Of a stretch of 64,000 nt of DNA, positions 1 through 8,029 are shown in pieces. The translations under genes and the position numbers were made by a program. This DNA comes from STC-54 sp964504665 (GTDB lineage: Bacteria > Patescibacteriota > Microgenomatia > Daviesbacterales > UBA10151). The notes beneath the pieces were generated by a model. That model was not told where the DNA came from and did no database searches. It saw nothing but the letters and a program-made list of their open reading frames with translations. The stretch spans positions 8,575-72,574 of the forward strand of contig CAZDEH010000003.1 of assembly GCA_964504665.1 (NCBI GenBank), written 5' to 3'. Numbering within the stretch: the first letter of the stretch is position 1; each line of letters opens with the position of its first letter.

Positions 1-195
1 TTCTACTGATTTTCGAACAATCCTTAAACATTTACTACACAGTTTCATTCCCTGATAAGTATGTAAGTTTGGGTACTGGGTCTTTTTGTGAATTTGAGCA
101 CGGAGAGACCACTGGGATGCTCCCGATGAACCCTTTTTATGTTTAGAAACCGCTACCTTATGAATTCCTTTTGCACAAAGTTGACACATCATCAT
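1..195 (-). CDS. rpmB: Ribosomal protein bL28, C-terminus cut by window edge
   Basis: This is a 65-codon open frame that runs off the left edge of the window. It begins with three consecutive ATG codons (195, 192, 189), so the exact start is unsure. The protein starts with CQLCAKG and carries a second Cys pair, CSKC, which gives the zinc-binding arrangement of many bL28 proteins. It is rich in Lys and Arg. The family is a component of the large ribosomal subunit. It lies downstream of three unrelated genes on the same strand, with a 19-bp gap to the nearest one. The identification rests on the Cys pairs, the basic composition and the size. Confidence 0.8.
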   Translation of the reverse strand, partial: MMMCQLCAKGIHKVAVSKHKKGSSGASQWSLRAQIHKKTQYPNLHTYQGMKLCSKCLRIVRKSVE

Positions 196-214
196 AAAGG
201 TAAATATACCATGT

Positions 215-1249
215 TTATCGCGTTTCTGCAACGCTATCATCAGATCTCCCTAACCCAGTAATTTCCTTCAGCCTTTGAGTAGCTAAAGTAAAAGATTTGC
301 TGTCTCCATCCATTCCAAAATGATAGGTATATGTATTTGCTGCAAACAGAGTTTTATTTTCCGACCTCAATTTCCGAATTTCATGACTAGTCGGTTCATG
401 TTGTAGAATTTTATTTAAACAAAACCATTCATCGATTATCTCCCTCTCTGACGTACAATAATGTTTGCCTATACGGTTTCTCAACTTCTCCAGTTGGGCT
501 TCTTTTTTTGGAGTAACTGAGTGAACATGTTCTGCAAAGACTTTTTGGTCTCGTAAAACACCAATACAGACACCACTTATTCCTTCGTGTTTACTATGAT
601 CACGTTGTAATCTGGAACTAGAAACACCTCCTGTGTAGAGTAAATCCCCTAAACAATTGGCTATCTTTGTATAACTTGTATTTAGTTTAATATAATTAGA
701 CCTTACACTCCCTCTTAACTCGAAAAATCCTTCCAAAAAACCCCATATGTAATCAGGATTTGTATAAATCCAATTATGCTTATTAACTAAAGTTTCAGTC
801 CACAAAGAACGCCTGAGATCACCAAAAGCTATAGCTAAAGATTTTGAATAGAAAATTGCATTATCTCTCATTAAATATACATTAACTCTGAACAAATCCT
901 CCACGACCGACTGAAAAGTTTCTAACAGTTCTTTGTTTGAGCTATAAACTTCTACATTATACCCCCTATTTCCAAGTGCAACATAACCACCTCCAGAGAC
1001 TAAACCTACTAACCAAGCTAACTTGCGTGAAGGTGTTAGTACCTCTGGGTAAATTATTTTTGACATAAAATGCCTTTCCCGAGTCAAGTCTGCTCTCTTT
1101 AATGTATTGGATACACTATAAACACTTTTATAACGAAACCTTTCCTGAAGTTCTTCTAATGAAGATAGCTTCCTAATTTCCCTAGCTTTATATTGTTCAA
1201 TTTCTGTTCTGACAAACTGTCTTAATGCATCTGCTCTTTCTTTTGACAT
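215..1249 (-). CDS. Degenerate LAGLIDADG-fold protein, copy A
   Basis: The product is 344 residues. A small N-terminal DNA-binding-like region (about residues 1-60) is followed by two LAGLIDADG-type helices: LAWLVGLVSGGG near residue 78 and IWGFLEGFFELRGS near residue 168. In active homing endonucleases these helices end in an acidic residue, as in GDG or DADG. Here the acids are replaced by Gly-Gly and Leu-Arg, so metal-dependent cleavage is unlikely. A role as a DNA-binding regulator, as in WhiA, is an inference. The gene lies 6 bp downstream of a paralogue that shares the same helices and a conserved block around FGDLRRSLWTETLVNKHNWI. Confidence 0.6.
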   Translation of the reverse strand: MSKERADALRQFVRTEIEQYKAREIRKLSSLEELQERFRYKSVYSVSNTLKRADLTRERHFMSKIIYPEVLTPSRKLAWLVGLVSGGGYVALGNRGYNVEVYSSNKELLETFQSVVEDLFRVNVYLMRDNAIFYSKSLAIAFGDLRRSLWTETLVNKHNWIYTNPDYIWGFLEGFFELRGSVRSNYIKLNTSYTKIANCLGDLLYTGGVSSSRLQRDHSKHEGISGVCIGVLRDQKVFAEHVHSVTPKKEAQLEKLRNRIGKHYCTSEREIIDEWFCLNKILQHEPTSHEIRKLRSENKTLFAANTYTYHFGMDGDSKSFTLATQRLKEITGLGRSDDSVAETR

Positions 1250-1255
1250 AGATTT

Positions 1256-2323
1256 TTATCTTTCCTGATCTTCAATTATCCTTTCCAAATTAACTCTGGC
1301 AACACTAAATTTTCCCTCTCCGAAATGGTAAGAAAAGGTTGTAGCAGAATGCTCAATAATACCTTTTTCTCTTAAGTTTTCTATAAATGGAATTGTAGGT
1401 AGTTTGCCTCTTTGTTTTAAACTGAATTCTCTTACCAATAAATATTGTTCAACCAACTGTCCCTCTGATAATACTCTAGTATAAGGTGTAGGTAACTTGG
1501 CTTCTACTAAGGATAAATTTCTATAGTAATTAAGTTTTTCTTCTTTTTCAGGGCAAACAGAATGAACATATTCGGCAAAAAATTTTAAATCACGGAGATT
1601 GAGAACACCTAATCCACTAATGCCTCCACTCTCCGTTTGCGACATAAGTAATCTCGGTCTTGCAATATTAACTCTTTGGAAAAGTTCAGCCATAAAATTA
1701 ATGTTGTTTGGATAGTTTGTTGAATAAACAAGTCCTTTTCCGTATTGTAAATACATACTAGTTTCAAAAACAGCTCGAATAAAACCCCAGATATACTCGG
1801 GATTAGACATAATCCAGGAATGTTTTATGGCAACTGTATCCGACCAATGATCCTTACGTAAATCTCCTAAAAATCGTGCAGATGGACGATCATAAAATCT
1901 GGCTAGCTCATATTGACGACCTTTTTTATCTGTTCTAATATCAATTCTTGCCATGTCACTCTGAAAGAGTTCTTCACCGACATTCTGAAATTGGGCAATC
2001 AGACGAGGATTAAACGTCGGTATTGAAATTGCTCCGCTTGATCGCTGTACTGTTCCCTCCTCCGATAATAAACCTATCATCCAGGCTAAATTATAAGAAG
2101 GTGAGATCCTGGTACCAAACTCTACTCTAGCTAAACGTCTTTGTTCTACTAACCCTTCAGATCTCAATATATTGTAAACCGAGGCAAAACCGCGATAACT
2201 AAACAATAACCCCAATTCATCAGGAGTTGACAGGTGATTGATTTCTCCACTACGGAGTCTATTGATTTCTTCTCTAGAAAAATCTAGTAATGCTTCTCTT
2301 CTAAATTTTCTCTCTGGGTTCAT
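1256..2323 (-). CDS. Degenerate LAGLIDADG-fold protein, copy B
   Basis: This is a paralogue of the neighbouring gene at 215-1249. Shared blocks include NLAWMIGLLSEEG, LGDLRKDHW, and IKHSWIMSNPEYIWGF. The second LAGLIDADG helix ends in ETSMY, with no catalytic acid. The frame is open up to 2413, but I place the start at the ATG at 2323. AGGAG lies 10 nt upstream of it, and the longer version would overlap the upstream gene by 50 bp. The two copies have diverged strongly, so the duplication is old. The function is unknown; a sequence-specific DNA-binding role is plausible. Confidence 0.6.
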   Translation of the reverse strand: MNPERKFRREALLDFSREEINRLRSGEINHLSTPDELGLLFSYRGFASVYNILRSEGLVEQRRLARVEFGTRISPSYNLAWMIGLLSEEGTVQRSSGAISIPTFNPRLIAQFQNVGEELFQSDMARIDIRTDKKGRQYELARFYDRPSARFLGDLRKDHWSDTVAIKHSWIMSNPEYIWGFIRAVFETSMYLQYGKGLVYSTNYPNNINFMAELFQRVNIARPRLLMSQTESGGISGLGVLNLRDLKFFAEYVHSVCPEKEEKLNYYRNLSLVEAKLPTPYTRVLSEGQLVEQYLLVREFSLKQRGKLPTIPFIENLREKGIIEHSATTFSYHFGEGKFSVARVNLERIIEDQER

Positions 2324-2363
2324 ATTTTCAAATCTCCTGAGGTAAAAGGATGCGCCTGATATA

Positions 2364-4577
2364 CTATCGTCCAGTGCGGGCGTCTTTTTGTGCATCTTCA
2401 AGATCTCGGTCAATTCTAATCACTCTTAACAAACGATTTTGCTCTTCTAAAAATACTATACGTTCTTGTTTATCTTTAATTTGTGCAATAATATCAGGAT
2501 AACCCCAACCAAATTTACCAATCACTTTCATTGCTTCACTGAGACTATTTAAATTAGTTGGTGAGATACTACCATAATCCAGGTCGTAATTTTGAATAGC
2601 ATCAACAAAAGGTCTTAAGTGAATACCAATTTCCCGCTGTAATCTTCGGTTAAGCTCGTCAAGCCGTCTTTTCTCATTCTCTCCCTCGCTAATAATTGGT
2701 TGTTCTATGATGTCTGGTCTTGTAGTGGGCAAAGGAGTTCGCATCTCAGGTGGTCTAACAGGAACTTGCTGAGAAGGTGCTGAAGGAACAACTGCTACTA
2801 TTGGTTTTTCCGGTACTGAAGCAATTGGTTTTGGTGGAATTGCAGCTTTTGCACTACGCTCATCTCTTTCTTTCTGTTTCGCTAATGCAAATTTTATCGT
2901 CATCAGACCACCTTCTTCAATAACCTCTGATTGCAAATCACGGTCAAGCTTCGTTAAATCTTGGATTCTTTGTTGGATTTCTCTCACTTCTTGCTCATTT
3001 AATACCACGCCTCGATCCCTTATCGAAAAGTTTCTCATGATATACCGGTAAATCATTTGACCCAATAAACTCCCTGTGCCTGCTCTAGTATCTGTAAAAG
3101 AGTGCTCTACTAAACGGTCCACAAGATAGCTATTTTGCTGTACATTAATACTCTTTCTTCTCTCCATATAAACTACTTCTAATTGTTGTTTAGCAAAATT
3201 CAAATCACCTACAGTTATCGATGAGAAAACAGACCTTTGATTACTTTTTAACTTTCCGATTGCTTCATCGATCGTGACTGCATCAACACCCCGTTGAACT
3301 AATGCTCCGCGGTTTGCTACCAGATTTTCAATAAATTGACTCGTTTGCATAATCTGCTTATTGGCTTCGATTATATTACGGGCTATTGTTGCTGGTTGAA
3401 CAGATTTAAAATCCATAACAAATCCCAGGCGTTCAAGTAAATTAACTTCAGTGGATGTTAAATTATCAGCAGGTTTTTTTGAAACTTCCAAATATATTCT
3501 TCTTAACAACTTTCGGTTATAACCCTTTTTTACTTCACTATATTTTTGCACTGGCTGTTCTGCTGCAAATACCTCCGAAACTTGTGATAAATTTAGTCTT
3601 TGATCTTCCAGGATGGCTGGCACGTTATCAAACAGATTTTCTCTCTGCACAGAGTCAACCACTTTCCCCAGAGAGGTAAGGATAGTTCTGGCGAGCTCGT
3701 CTCTTACCCTTTCCCGACTAGTACCCTCGGGAACAGATGCTAATTTCTTCTCTATCTCTGGTGTGTGTAACATACCATATATATTGCGGATTGCAGCCTG
3801 TTCGCCACCGATCGCTGGTGAAAGTTTTGCTACTAATTCAAGTGCTGCTCTAGCCACGTTAAAGCTTCGCAAATTGGATAATTGGATAACTTCCGCCATT
3901 TCCAGAAAAGCTTGTATTATCCTCTGTTTTTGTTCTTGTGTTTCATTCACCAAAATAGTTTCTTTTTTCAGTTGAGTCTCAAGTATACTTGGAGCGAGTG
4001 AACTTTTGGTAGCCAGAAATCCAAGGGCGGCTGTGGCTGAATATTGAGCAGCAATCTCAGGTCCAACCATATTATTCCAACCATTCATCAGGTGACCAGC
4101 AATTCTACCCGGAACTATTTCTTGATGCGCCCTGGTAGAGGGGATAACAGCGCGCAGATATTGCAGCCAAGTCAGAGCTTGTTGATCGTCGCACTGTTCG
4201 TCACGATGGACAACTGTTAAATCATGAAGGAAAGTTGCTGTCACATCTTTGACTTCAAAAACAAAGTCAGGTTTGGCCCGCTGAATAATTTCTGGATGAT
4301 CAGCAGCAAATTTGGTACGGTTCAAACCGTCAAGTACGAAATAACGAGTGGTCTCTTTCCCATCTGGTAAAGGTGTTAATACCCTCACTACTTGAGGCTT
4401 ATCCCAAGCCTCAATACTAAAATTATGTTCCAGACGGTTATAAATTTCTGGACTAATAATATTTGCAGCCGGATTTCCTCTAACTAATTCCAGAGGGTCA
4501 ACGGCAAATATTCTTCCGTTCTCCGGATTTTGATATCCTTCTGTTTTATTTTCCTTACTAATATCTGGTGAAGCCAT
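2364..4577 (-). CDS. Large ParB/sulfiredoxin-like N-terminal domain protein
   Basis: The protein has about 737 residues. Near residue 85 it has RYFVLDGLNRTKFAA, which resembles the box of the ParB/Srx nuclease-like fold (usually hydrophobic-DGxxRxxAA). The rest is mostly helical. A Pro-rich linker lies around residues 590-640 and a coiled-coil-like tail follows. ParB-like domains occur in chromosome partition proteins and in defence or regulatory proteins, and I cannot place this one. A GTG at 4595 would add six residues; I prefer the ATG at 4577, although neither start has a clear ribosome binding site. It heads a same-strand run with the two LAGLIDADG-like genes and rpmB. Confidence 0.5.
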   Translation of the reverse strand: MASPDISKENKTEGYQNPENGRIFAVDPLELVRGNPAANIISPEIYNRLEHNFSIEAWDKPQVVRVLTPLPDGKETTRYFVLDGLNRTKFAADHPEIIQRAKPDFVFEVKDVTATFLHDLTVVHRDEQCDDQQALTWLQYLRAVIPSTRAHQEIVPGRIAGHLMNGWNNMVGPEIAAQYSATAALGFLATKSSLAPSILETQLKKETILVNETQEQKQRIIQAFLEMAEVIQLSNLRSFNVARAALELVAKLSPAIGGEQAAIRNIYGMLHTPEIEKKLASVPEGTSRERVRDELARTILTSLGKVVDSVQRENLFDNVPAILEDQRLNLSQVSEVFAAEQPVQKYSEVKKGYNRKLLRRIYLEVSKKPADNLTSTEVNLLERLGFVMDFKSVQPATIARNIIEANKQIMQTSQFIENLVANRGALVQRGVDAVTIDEAIGKLKSNQRSVFSSITVGDLNFAKQQLEVVYMERRKSINVQQNSYLVDRLVEHSFTDTRAGTGSLLGQMIYRYIMRNFSIRDRGVVLNEQEVREIQQRIQDLTKLDRDLQSEVIEEGGLMTIKFALAKQKERDERSAKAAIPPKPIASVPEKPIVAVVPSAPSQQVPVRPPEMRTPLPTTRPDIIEQPIISEGENEKRRLDELNRRLQREIGIHLRPFVDAIQNYDLDYGSISPTNLNSLSEAMKVIGKFGWGYPDIIAQIKDKQERIVFLEEQNRLLRVIRIDRDLEDAQKDARTGR

Positions 4578-4671
4578 TGGGGGGCATTTTAGCACTACAT
4601 ATAATATTTTTCAAGTACAACTACATCCTATCGCTATATACATCAAAATTGCTTTTAGGTAAAATGATGGA

Positions 4672-5334
4672 ATGGATCCAACTATTTTTGCCGGAGCAAT
4701 TGTTATTTTACTTTTTTCAGTTATAGTCCATGAAGTTATGCATGGTTTAGTGGCTTTAAAGTTTGGTGACAGGACAGCCCAAAATGCTGGCAGGTTAACT
4801 TTAAATCCACTCCCCCATATTGATCCTATAGGCACAATTCTGGTACCAACCATACTTATATTATCAGGATTATTACTTCCAGGTGGTAATAGTTTTATTA
4901 TTGGGTGGGCCAAACCTGTACCAGTAAATCCGTTAAATTTCTCCAATTTCAGAACAGGCGAGTTGTTTGTATCTTTAGCAGGCGTCGGATCAAATTTTGC
5001 TTTAGCTATTTTTGCTGCTATAATTTATCATTTGTTTATCCTCTTGTTACCTCAAGCAATCCTTGAATTACTAAAATTTACCGTTACAATTAATCTACTT
5101 TTAGGTATATTTAATTTATTGCCTATTCCTCCTCTTGACGGGTCAAAAGTTCTCATGTCCAGATTACCAACAACATTAGCTATCCAGTATCAAAGCATTG
5201 AAAGATATGGCATGTTTATATTGCTATTCCTTTGGTTTGTCCCAATTGGAGGAATACCAATCCTAAGTCTAATTATAGGTATTGCAGTTAGTACAATTAA
5301 TTTAATCTTAAGAGTTCCTTTAAGGCTTTTTTGA
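4672..5334 (+). CDS. Site-2-type membrane zinc protease (peptidase M50)
   Basis: This is a 220-residue polytopic membrane protein. It has the M50 zinc motif HEVMH (His20, Glu21, His24) inside the first membrane segment. The second M50 signature, NLLPIPPLDG, lies near residue 150 and supplies the third metal ligand (Asp). Such proteases cut membrane-embedded substrates during regulated intramembrane proteolysis. No PDZ domain is present, as in the compact rseP-like and YwhC-like forms common in small genomes. It is divergent from the gene at 2364-4577 and stands alone on its strand. The substrate cannot be told from the sequence. Confidence 0.85.
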   Translation: MDPTIFAGAIVILLFSVIVHEVMHGLVALKFGDRTAQNAGRLTLNPLPHIDPIGTILVPTILILSGLLLPGGNSFIIGWAKPVPVNPLNFSNFRTGELFVSLAGVGSNFALAIFAAIIYHLFILLLPQAILELLKFTVTINLLLGIFNLLPIPPLDGSKVLMSRLPTTLAIQYQSIERYGMFILLFLWFVPIGGIPILSLIIGIAVSTINLILRVPLRLF

Positions 5335-5343
5335 GACTAAACT

Positions 5344-5664
5344 TTAATTTTTTCTCAGTTCATGAGCAATAACTGGAATTTTTCCAATATCTTTCAACTT
5401 TTTCTCATGCTCAAAAACAGTTTCATCTACATGTTCAGCAAACTCTAGAATAGTATCAGCTTTTTCATTTAATTCTTTAAATTTATCACCAAATTTTCTT
5501 TCAATTCTTTTAATATCATCTTTGACTTCTTGCATATCTTCTTTAATACCGCCAACATCCTTTTTAATCCCTTGAACATCAACTTTTACTTCTTGAATAT
5601 CATCTTTAGAAGCCACAGCTTCTATTAGCCTTGTTACTAATTTAGTAATATCTTTATCATTCAT
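5344..5664 (-). CDS. Small coiled-coil protein (106 aa)
   Basis: The product is a short, highly charged protein. It has repeated units of the type IKKDVGGIKEDMQEVKDDIK, consistent with a continuous parallel coiled coil. There is no signal peptide or membrane segment. The gene converges on the M50 protease gene with a 9-bp gap. A gene of exactly the same length (106 codons) and general plan, but interrupted by a TAG codon, lies at 23343-23663. Proteins of this kind are common in CPR genomes and have no known function. The ATG is the only plausible start. Confidence 0.6.
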   Translation of the reverse strand: MNDKDITKLVTRLIEAVASKDDIQEVKVDVQGIKKDVGGIKEDMQEVKDDIKRIERKFGDKFKELNEKADTILEFAEHVDETVFEHEKKLKDIGKIPVIAHELRKN

Positions 5665-5816
5665 AAATACATTTTAGTTTTAACTTTCCAAGAACACAAT
5701 CTAGTACTAATAGATCAAATTACTTCAATTATTAATAACTACTTGAATAGCCCTTTATGAAGCCTTAAACATAAGTCTAAATCATAAATTTAGGCACGAT
5801 TTTGAGCATTTTTAAC

Positions 5817-5845
5817 TTGACAAGAAACTTAATAATTGTTAGTAT
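5817..5845 (+). promoter_or_regulatory. Strong sigma-70-type promoter for a non-coding RNA
   Basis: A perfect TTGACA (5817-5822) is separated by 17 bp from TAGTAT (5840-5845). The predicted transcript start is near 5852. It immediately precedes a GC-rich structured segment that has no convincing reading frame. Confidence 0.75.
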
Positions 5846-5851
5846 TAAGAT

Positions 5852-6104
5852 GTCCGAAAGGACAAGTAGATGGTCCGCCTTAGGCGAGACTCCCTACGAG
5901 GTACGTTAAAAGTTTGAGGATTACATTTTTCCTCCATCGTTAATAAACTTTGGAGATCCGGAGTGTCCCGGCGTAAAGTCGGACCAGGATTTCCACCTGA
6001 AAGTATTAGGGGAAAAAACCTCAAGCCACGGCTGAGTAGGGTGGAATTATTTTTTTTATTTTGAATTCTGCCCAGTCCCTCGAAACTTCGAGGGGCTGGT
6101 TTTT
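5852..6104 (+). ncRNA. Structured non-coding RNA of about 250 nt, family not recognised
   Basis: The segment runs from a consensus promoter to an intrinsic terminator and is much more GC-rich than its flanks. Several local helices are visible. They are a GTCCGAAAGGAC hairpin at the start, CGCC-TTA-GGCG near 5880, an AAAGTTT/AAACTTT stem with an inner GAGGA/TCCTC stem (about 5910-5952), a GTCCCGGC/GTCGGAC stem (about 5964-5983), and a CCACC/GGGTGG closing pair (about 5992-6044). The stretch 5881-5905 loosely resembles the 5' core of the M-box magnesium riboswitch, but I could not match the rest. I see no tmRNA, RNase P, SRP or 6S signature. A tRNA gene follows, so a free-standing RNA is more likely than a riboswitch. 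Confidence 0.6.
6072..6104 (+). terminator. Intrinsic terminator of the non-coding RNA
   Basis: A strong hairpin has 5' arm CCAGTCCCTCGA and 3' arm TCGAGGGGCTGG, with one G-U pair. A run of five T follows. It ends the RNA that starts near 5852. Confidence 0.85.
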
Positions 6105-6140
6105 GTATTATCAGCTTCCAGTTCCCAATCAACCAACTTT
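6105..6140. repeat. Heptanucleotide repeat fragment
   Basis: About five consecutive 7-nt units (TATTATC, AGCTTCC, AGTTCCC, AATCAAC, CAACTTT) lie between the terminator and the tRNA. They match in style the larger heptad arrays at 33894, 59593 and 62161, but only one half is present here. Confidence 0.4.
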
Positions 6141-6159
6141 TTGTTAAAATATACACTGT

Positions 6160-6231
6160 GCCGATGTAGCTCAGAAGTAGAGCAGACGCTTTGTAAGCGT
6201 AAGGTCGAGATTGCGATATTCTCCATCGGCT
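6160..6231 (+). tRNA. tRNA-Thr (anticodon UGU), atypical T-loop
   Basis: The acceptor stem (gccgatg with catcggc) and the D stem (gctc with gagc) are perfect. The anticodon loop TTTGTAA gives UGU. The T arm is unusual: the loop is TGCGATA instead of TTCGANN, so the position of pseudouridine 55 holds G, and the last T-stem pair is T-T. CCA is not encoded. It is a functional tRNA if the organism tolerates this T-loop, otherwise a decaying one. It is the only UGU tRNA-Thr in the window. Confidence 0.75.
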
Positions 6232-6290
6232 CAGACTTATGGTTATTTTAGTATCTTGATATTTGTGTTTTATTTGGGTAACATATAATT

Positions 6291-6926
6291 ATGCGTCCTG
6301 CCTTTTATGATGATCTTCAATATAAACAAAAACAATCAGAGATTATCCATAAATATTGGCAAAATGGAATATATAACAAGTTAGTAAAACCCTTAGAAAT
6401 CAGATACTGTAAAAACATTAGCTGCAATTCTCCTTTTAAAATTAAGCCTTATGGAAAGAAAATATATTGTAGTTCTAGGTGCGCTGCCATTATCAATAAC
6501 ATAAATAGATTTCGAAAAATTGTTTTTTGTAGAACATGTAATAAACAATTAAATCGATCTAATCGGGTTTACTGTTCTGTAAAGTGCCAGATGATATATC
6601 AACATAAAATCCTAATAGAAGATTGGCAGAAAAAATCAATTGATGGAAATCCAATTTTAAATACTAAAAATATATCAAGACATCTTAAGCGCTTTTTACT
6701 AGAAAAATACGGAGAAAAGTGCTTAGCTTGCGGATGGGATAATATTAATCCCCTAACTAATAAAGTTCCTTTGGAAATAGACCATATAGACGGAAATTCT
6801 AGTAATAATAAGGAAGGAAATTTGAGATTACTTTGTCCTAATTGCCATTCATTAACTCCTCATTTTAGAAACCTAAACAAAGGTAACGGAAGAGCCTGGA
6901 GACAAAAACAATCCAAAATAATATAA
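6291..6926 (+). CDS. HNH endonuclease with extra zinc-finger modules
   Basis: The product has 211 residues. Two treble-clef-like Cys modules lie in the N-terminal half (RYCKNISCN with YCSSRC, then FCRTCNKQL with YCSVKC). A C-terminal HNH module follows, with CLACG, LEIDHIDGNSSNN and LLCPNCHSL. The HNH core (His of DHIDG, the Asn-rich loop, His of CPNCH) is intact. Such genes are often selfish or accessory nucleases. It sits between two tRNA-Thr genes, a typical landing site for inserted DNA. No intron or intein context is visible. Confidence 0.8.
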   Translation: MRPAFYDDLQYKQKQSEIIHKYWQNGIYNKLVKPLEIRYCKNISCNSPFKIKPYGKKIYCSSRCAAIINNINRFRKIVFCRTCNKQLNRSNRVYCSVKCQMIYQHKILIEDWQKKSIDGNPILNTKNISRHLKRFLLEKYGEKCLACGWDNINPLTNKVPLEIDHIDGNSSNNKEGNLRLLCPNCHSLTPHFRNLNKGNGRAWRQKQSKII

Positions 6927-7036
6927 TTTTGTGGCAAGCTGGCATAACTAAGTGATAAGAACAGCAGTTTGTAACAGTCCGATCCCGACATCAACAGGGA
7001 CAGGATCTCTGAGCGGAGCGAAAGGTTCTTATTCTG

Positions 7037-7264
7037 TTAGGAGACTCCTATATTACACCCTAAAACTTCTGACAGAATCTTAAAACAATCAGCCCTTAAT
7101 TGTCTTACGTATCCTTGACGGATCATATAAATTAATACTTCTGAAAGACCCTGATTACTTAATCGTTCATCAATAACTTGAGCATCCCCTCTAACCCAAG
7201 CATCTTTGATGACCTGATGGGATATTGGTAAATAAGACCATTCTGTGCTTATTTCTTTTTTCAT
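7037..7264 (-). CDS. Small hypothetical protein (75 aa)
   Basis: I do not recognise this protein. It is soluble, mixed alpha/beta by composition, and has no repeats, Cys motif or membrane segment. It lies opposite to the flanking tRNA-Thr genes, with its start about 50 bp from the tRNA-Thr(GGU) gene. Downstream of it (6955-7033) is a long imperfect hairpin with ATAAGAAC and GTTCTTAT arms. Confidence 0.4.
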   Translation of the reverse strand: MKKEISTEWSYLPISHQVIKDAWVRGDAQVIDERLSNQGLSEVLIYMIRQGYVRQLRADCFKILSEVLGCNIGVS

Positions 7265-7314
7265 AAAATATGTTTCTGGTTAATTTTATCAGAATTTGAT
7301 AAAATTTTCCCACT

Positions 7315-7389
7315 GCCGACGTAGCTTAGTGGTAAAGCACTTCATTGGTAATGAAGAGACCATGGGTTCGATCCCCATCGTCGGCTCCA
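7315..7389 (+). tRNA. tRNA-Thr (anticodon GGU), CCA encoded
   Basis: A canonical cloverleaf is visible. The acceptor is gccgacg with cgtcggc, the anticodon loop TTGGTAA gives GGU, and the T arm is atggg-TTCGATC-cccat. The discriminator T is followed by an encoded CCA. Its T-loop is canonical, unlike that of the neighbouring UGU tRNA. Confidence 0.95.
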
Positions 7390-7438
7390 ACCTTAAAACT
7401 TATTGAATTTCTATCATTTATATGTATATGATTAACTT

Positions 7439-8014
7439 ATGCATGGTTTTACTGCCTTACCTTTAGTTATTATTTTAGTCATTGCTGGTGTTGTGGGTGT
7501 TGGTTGGTACACATTCTCAGCTAACCAACAAGCTAAAGTTACAGTTTCTCCCAGCATTAAGCCTACTGTTCTATCAACACCCAGTCCAACATTAACTCCT
7601 ACATTTACTCCCAAACCCACTTTAAAACCTACTATCAAATTAAGTCCTACGCCTTCCCCGAGTCCCTCTCCTACACCAACTCCTACACCTACCCCAACTA
7701 GCAGTTCACAATCATCGGGTTGTAATACAAGTACTGATTTAGGAAATTTAACAGTTAATATTCAACCAAACTCAGGTGAGTCATTAGTTGGAGATGCCTC
7801 AGTAAATATGAGCAACGGTAGCGGTGACTGTGCCGGAAATGATTCCAGACTGCCTTACACACAGATTATCCGTCAAGGATCAACCTCAATTACATTCCCC
7901 AGTTTTAGACCAGGGAAATTCCATATCCAGGTTGGCTATCATGGGAATAATTATGACAATGATGTAAATATAAACCCAGGGGATAATTCAATAACTGTGA
8001 CGGTAAATAATTAG
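7439..8014 (+). CDS. Membrane-anchored surface protein with Pro/Thr/Ser linker
   Basis: The 191-residue protein has a very short cytoplasmic N-terminus and one membrane helix (about residues 5-27). A long low-complexity linker of Thr, Pro and Ser follows (about residues 35-95, with TPTPTPTPT). The C-terminal domain (about residues 97-191) contains two Cys and looks like a beta sandwich. This plan is typical of surface proteins with a stalk. The binding target is unknown. It stands alone, directly after tRNA-Thr(GGU). Confidence 0.6.
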   Translation: MHGFTALPLVIILVIAGVVGVGWYTFSANQQAKVTVSPSIKPTVLSTPSPTLTPTFTPKPTLKPTIKLSPTPSPSPSPTPTPTPTPTSSSQSSGCNTSTDLGNLTVNIQPNSGESLVGDASVNMSNGSGDCAGNDSRLPYTQIIRQGSTSITFPSFRPGKFHIQVGYHGNNYDNDVNINPGDNSITVTVNN

Positions 8015-8029
8015 GGGTTCCTAAGGAAT

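Noticed and set aside
5845..6156. 103-codon frame on the minus strand
   Set aside because: It lies across the non-coding RNA, its terminator and a heptad repeat, and its composition is that of structured RNA, not of protein.
6930..7036. tRNA-like sequence with a TTTGTAA loop
   Set aside because: There is no matching acceptor stem and the T-arm loop is too long. The clearest structure is a hairpin with ATAAGAAC and GTTCTTAT arms. It may be a tRNA remnant but cannot be supported.
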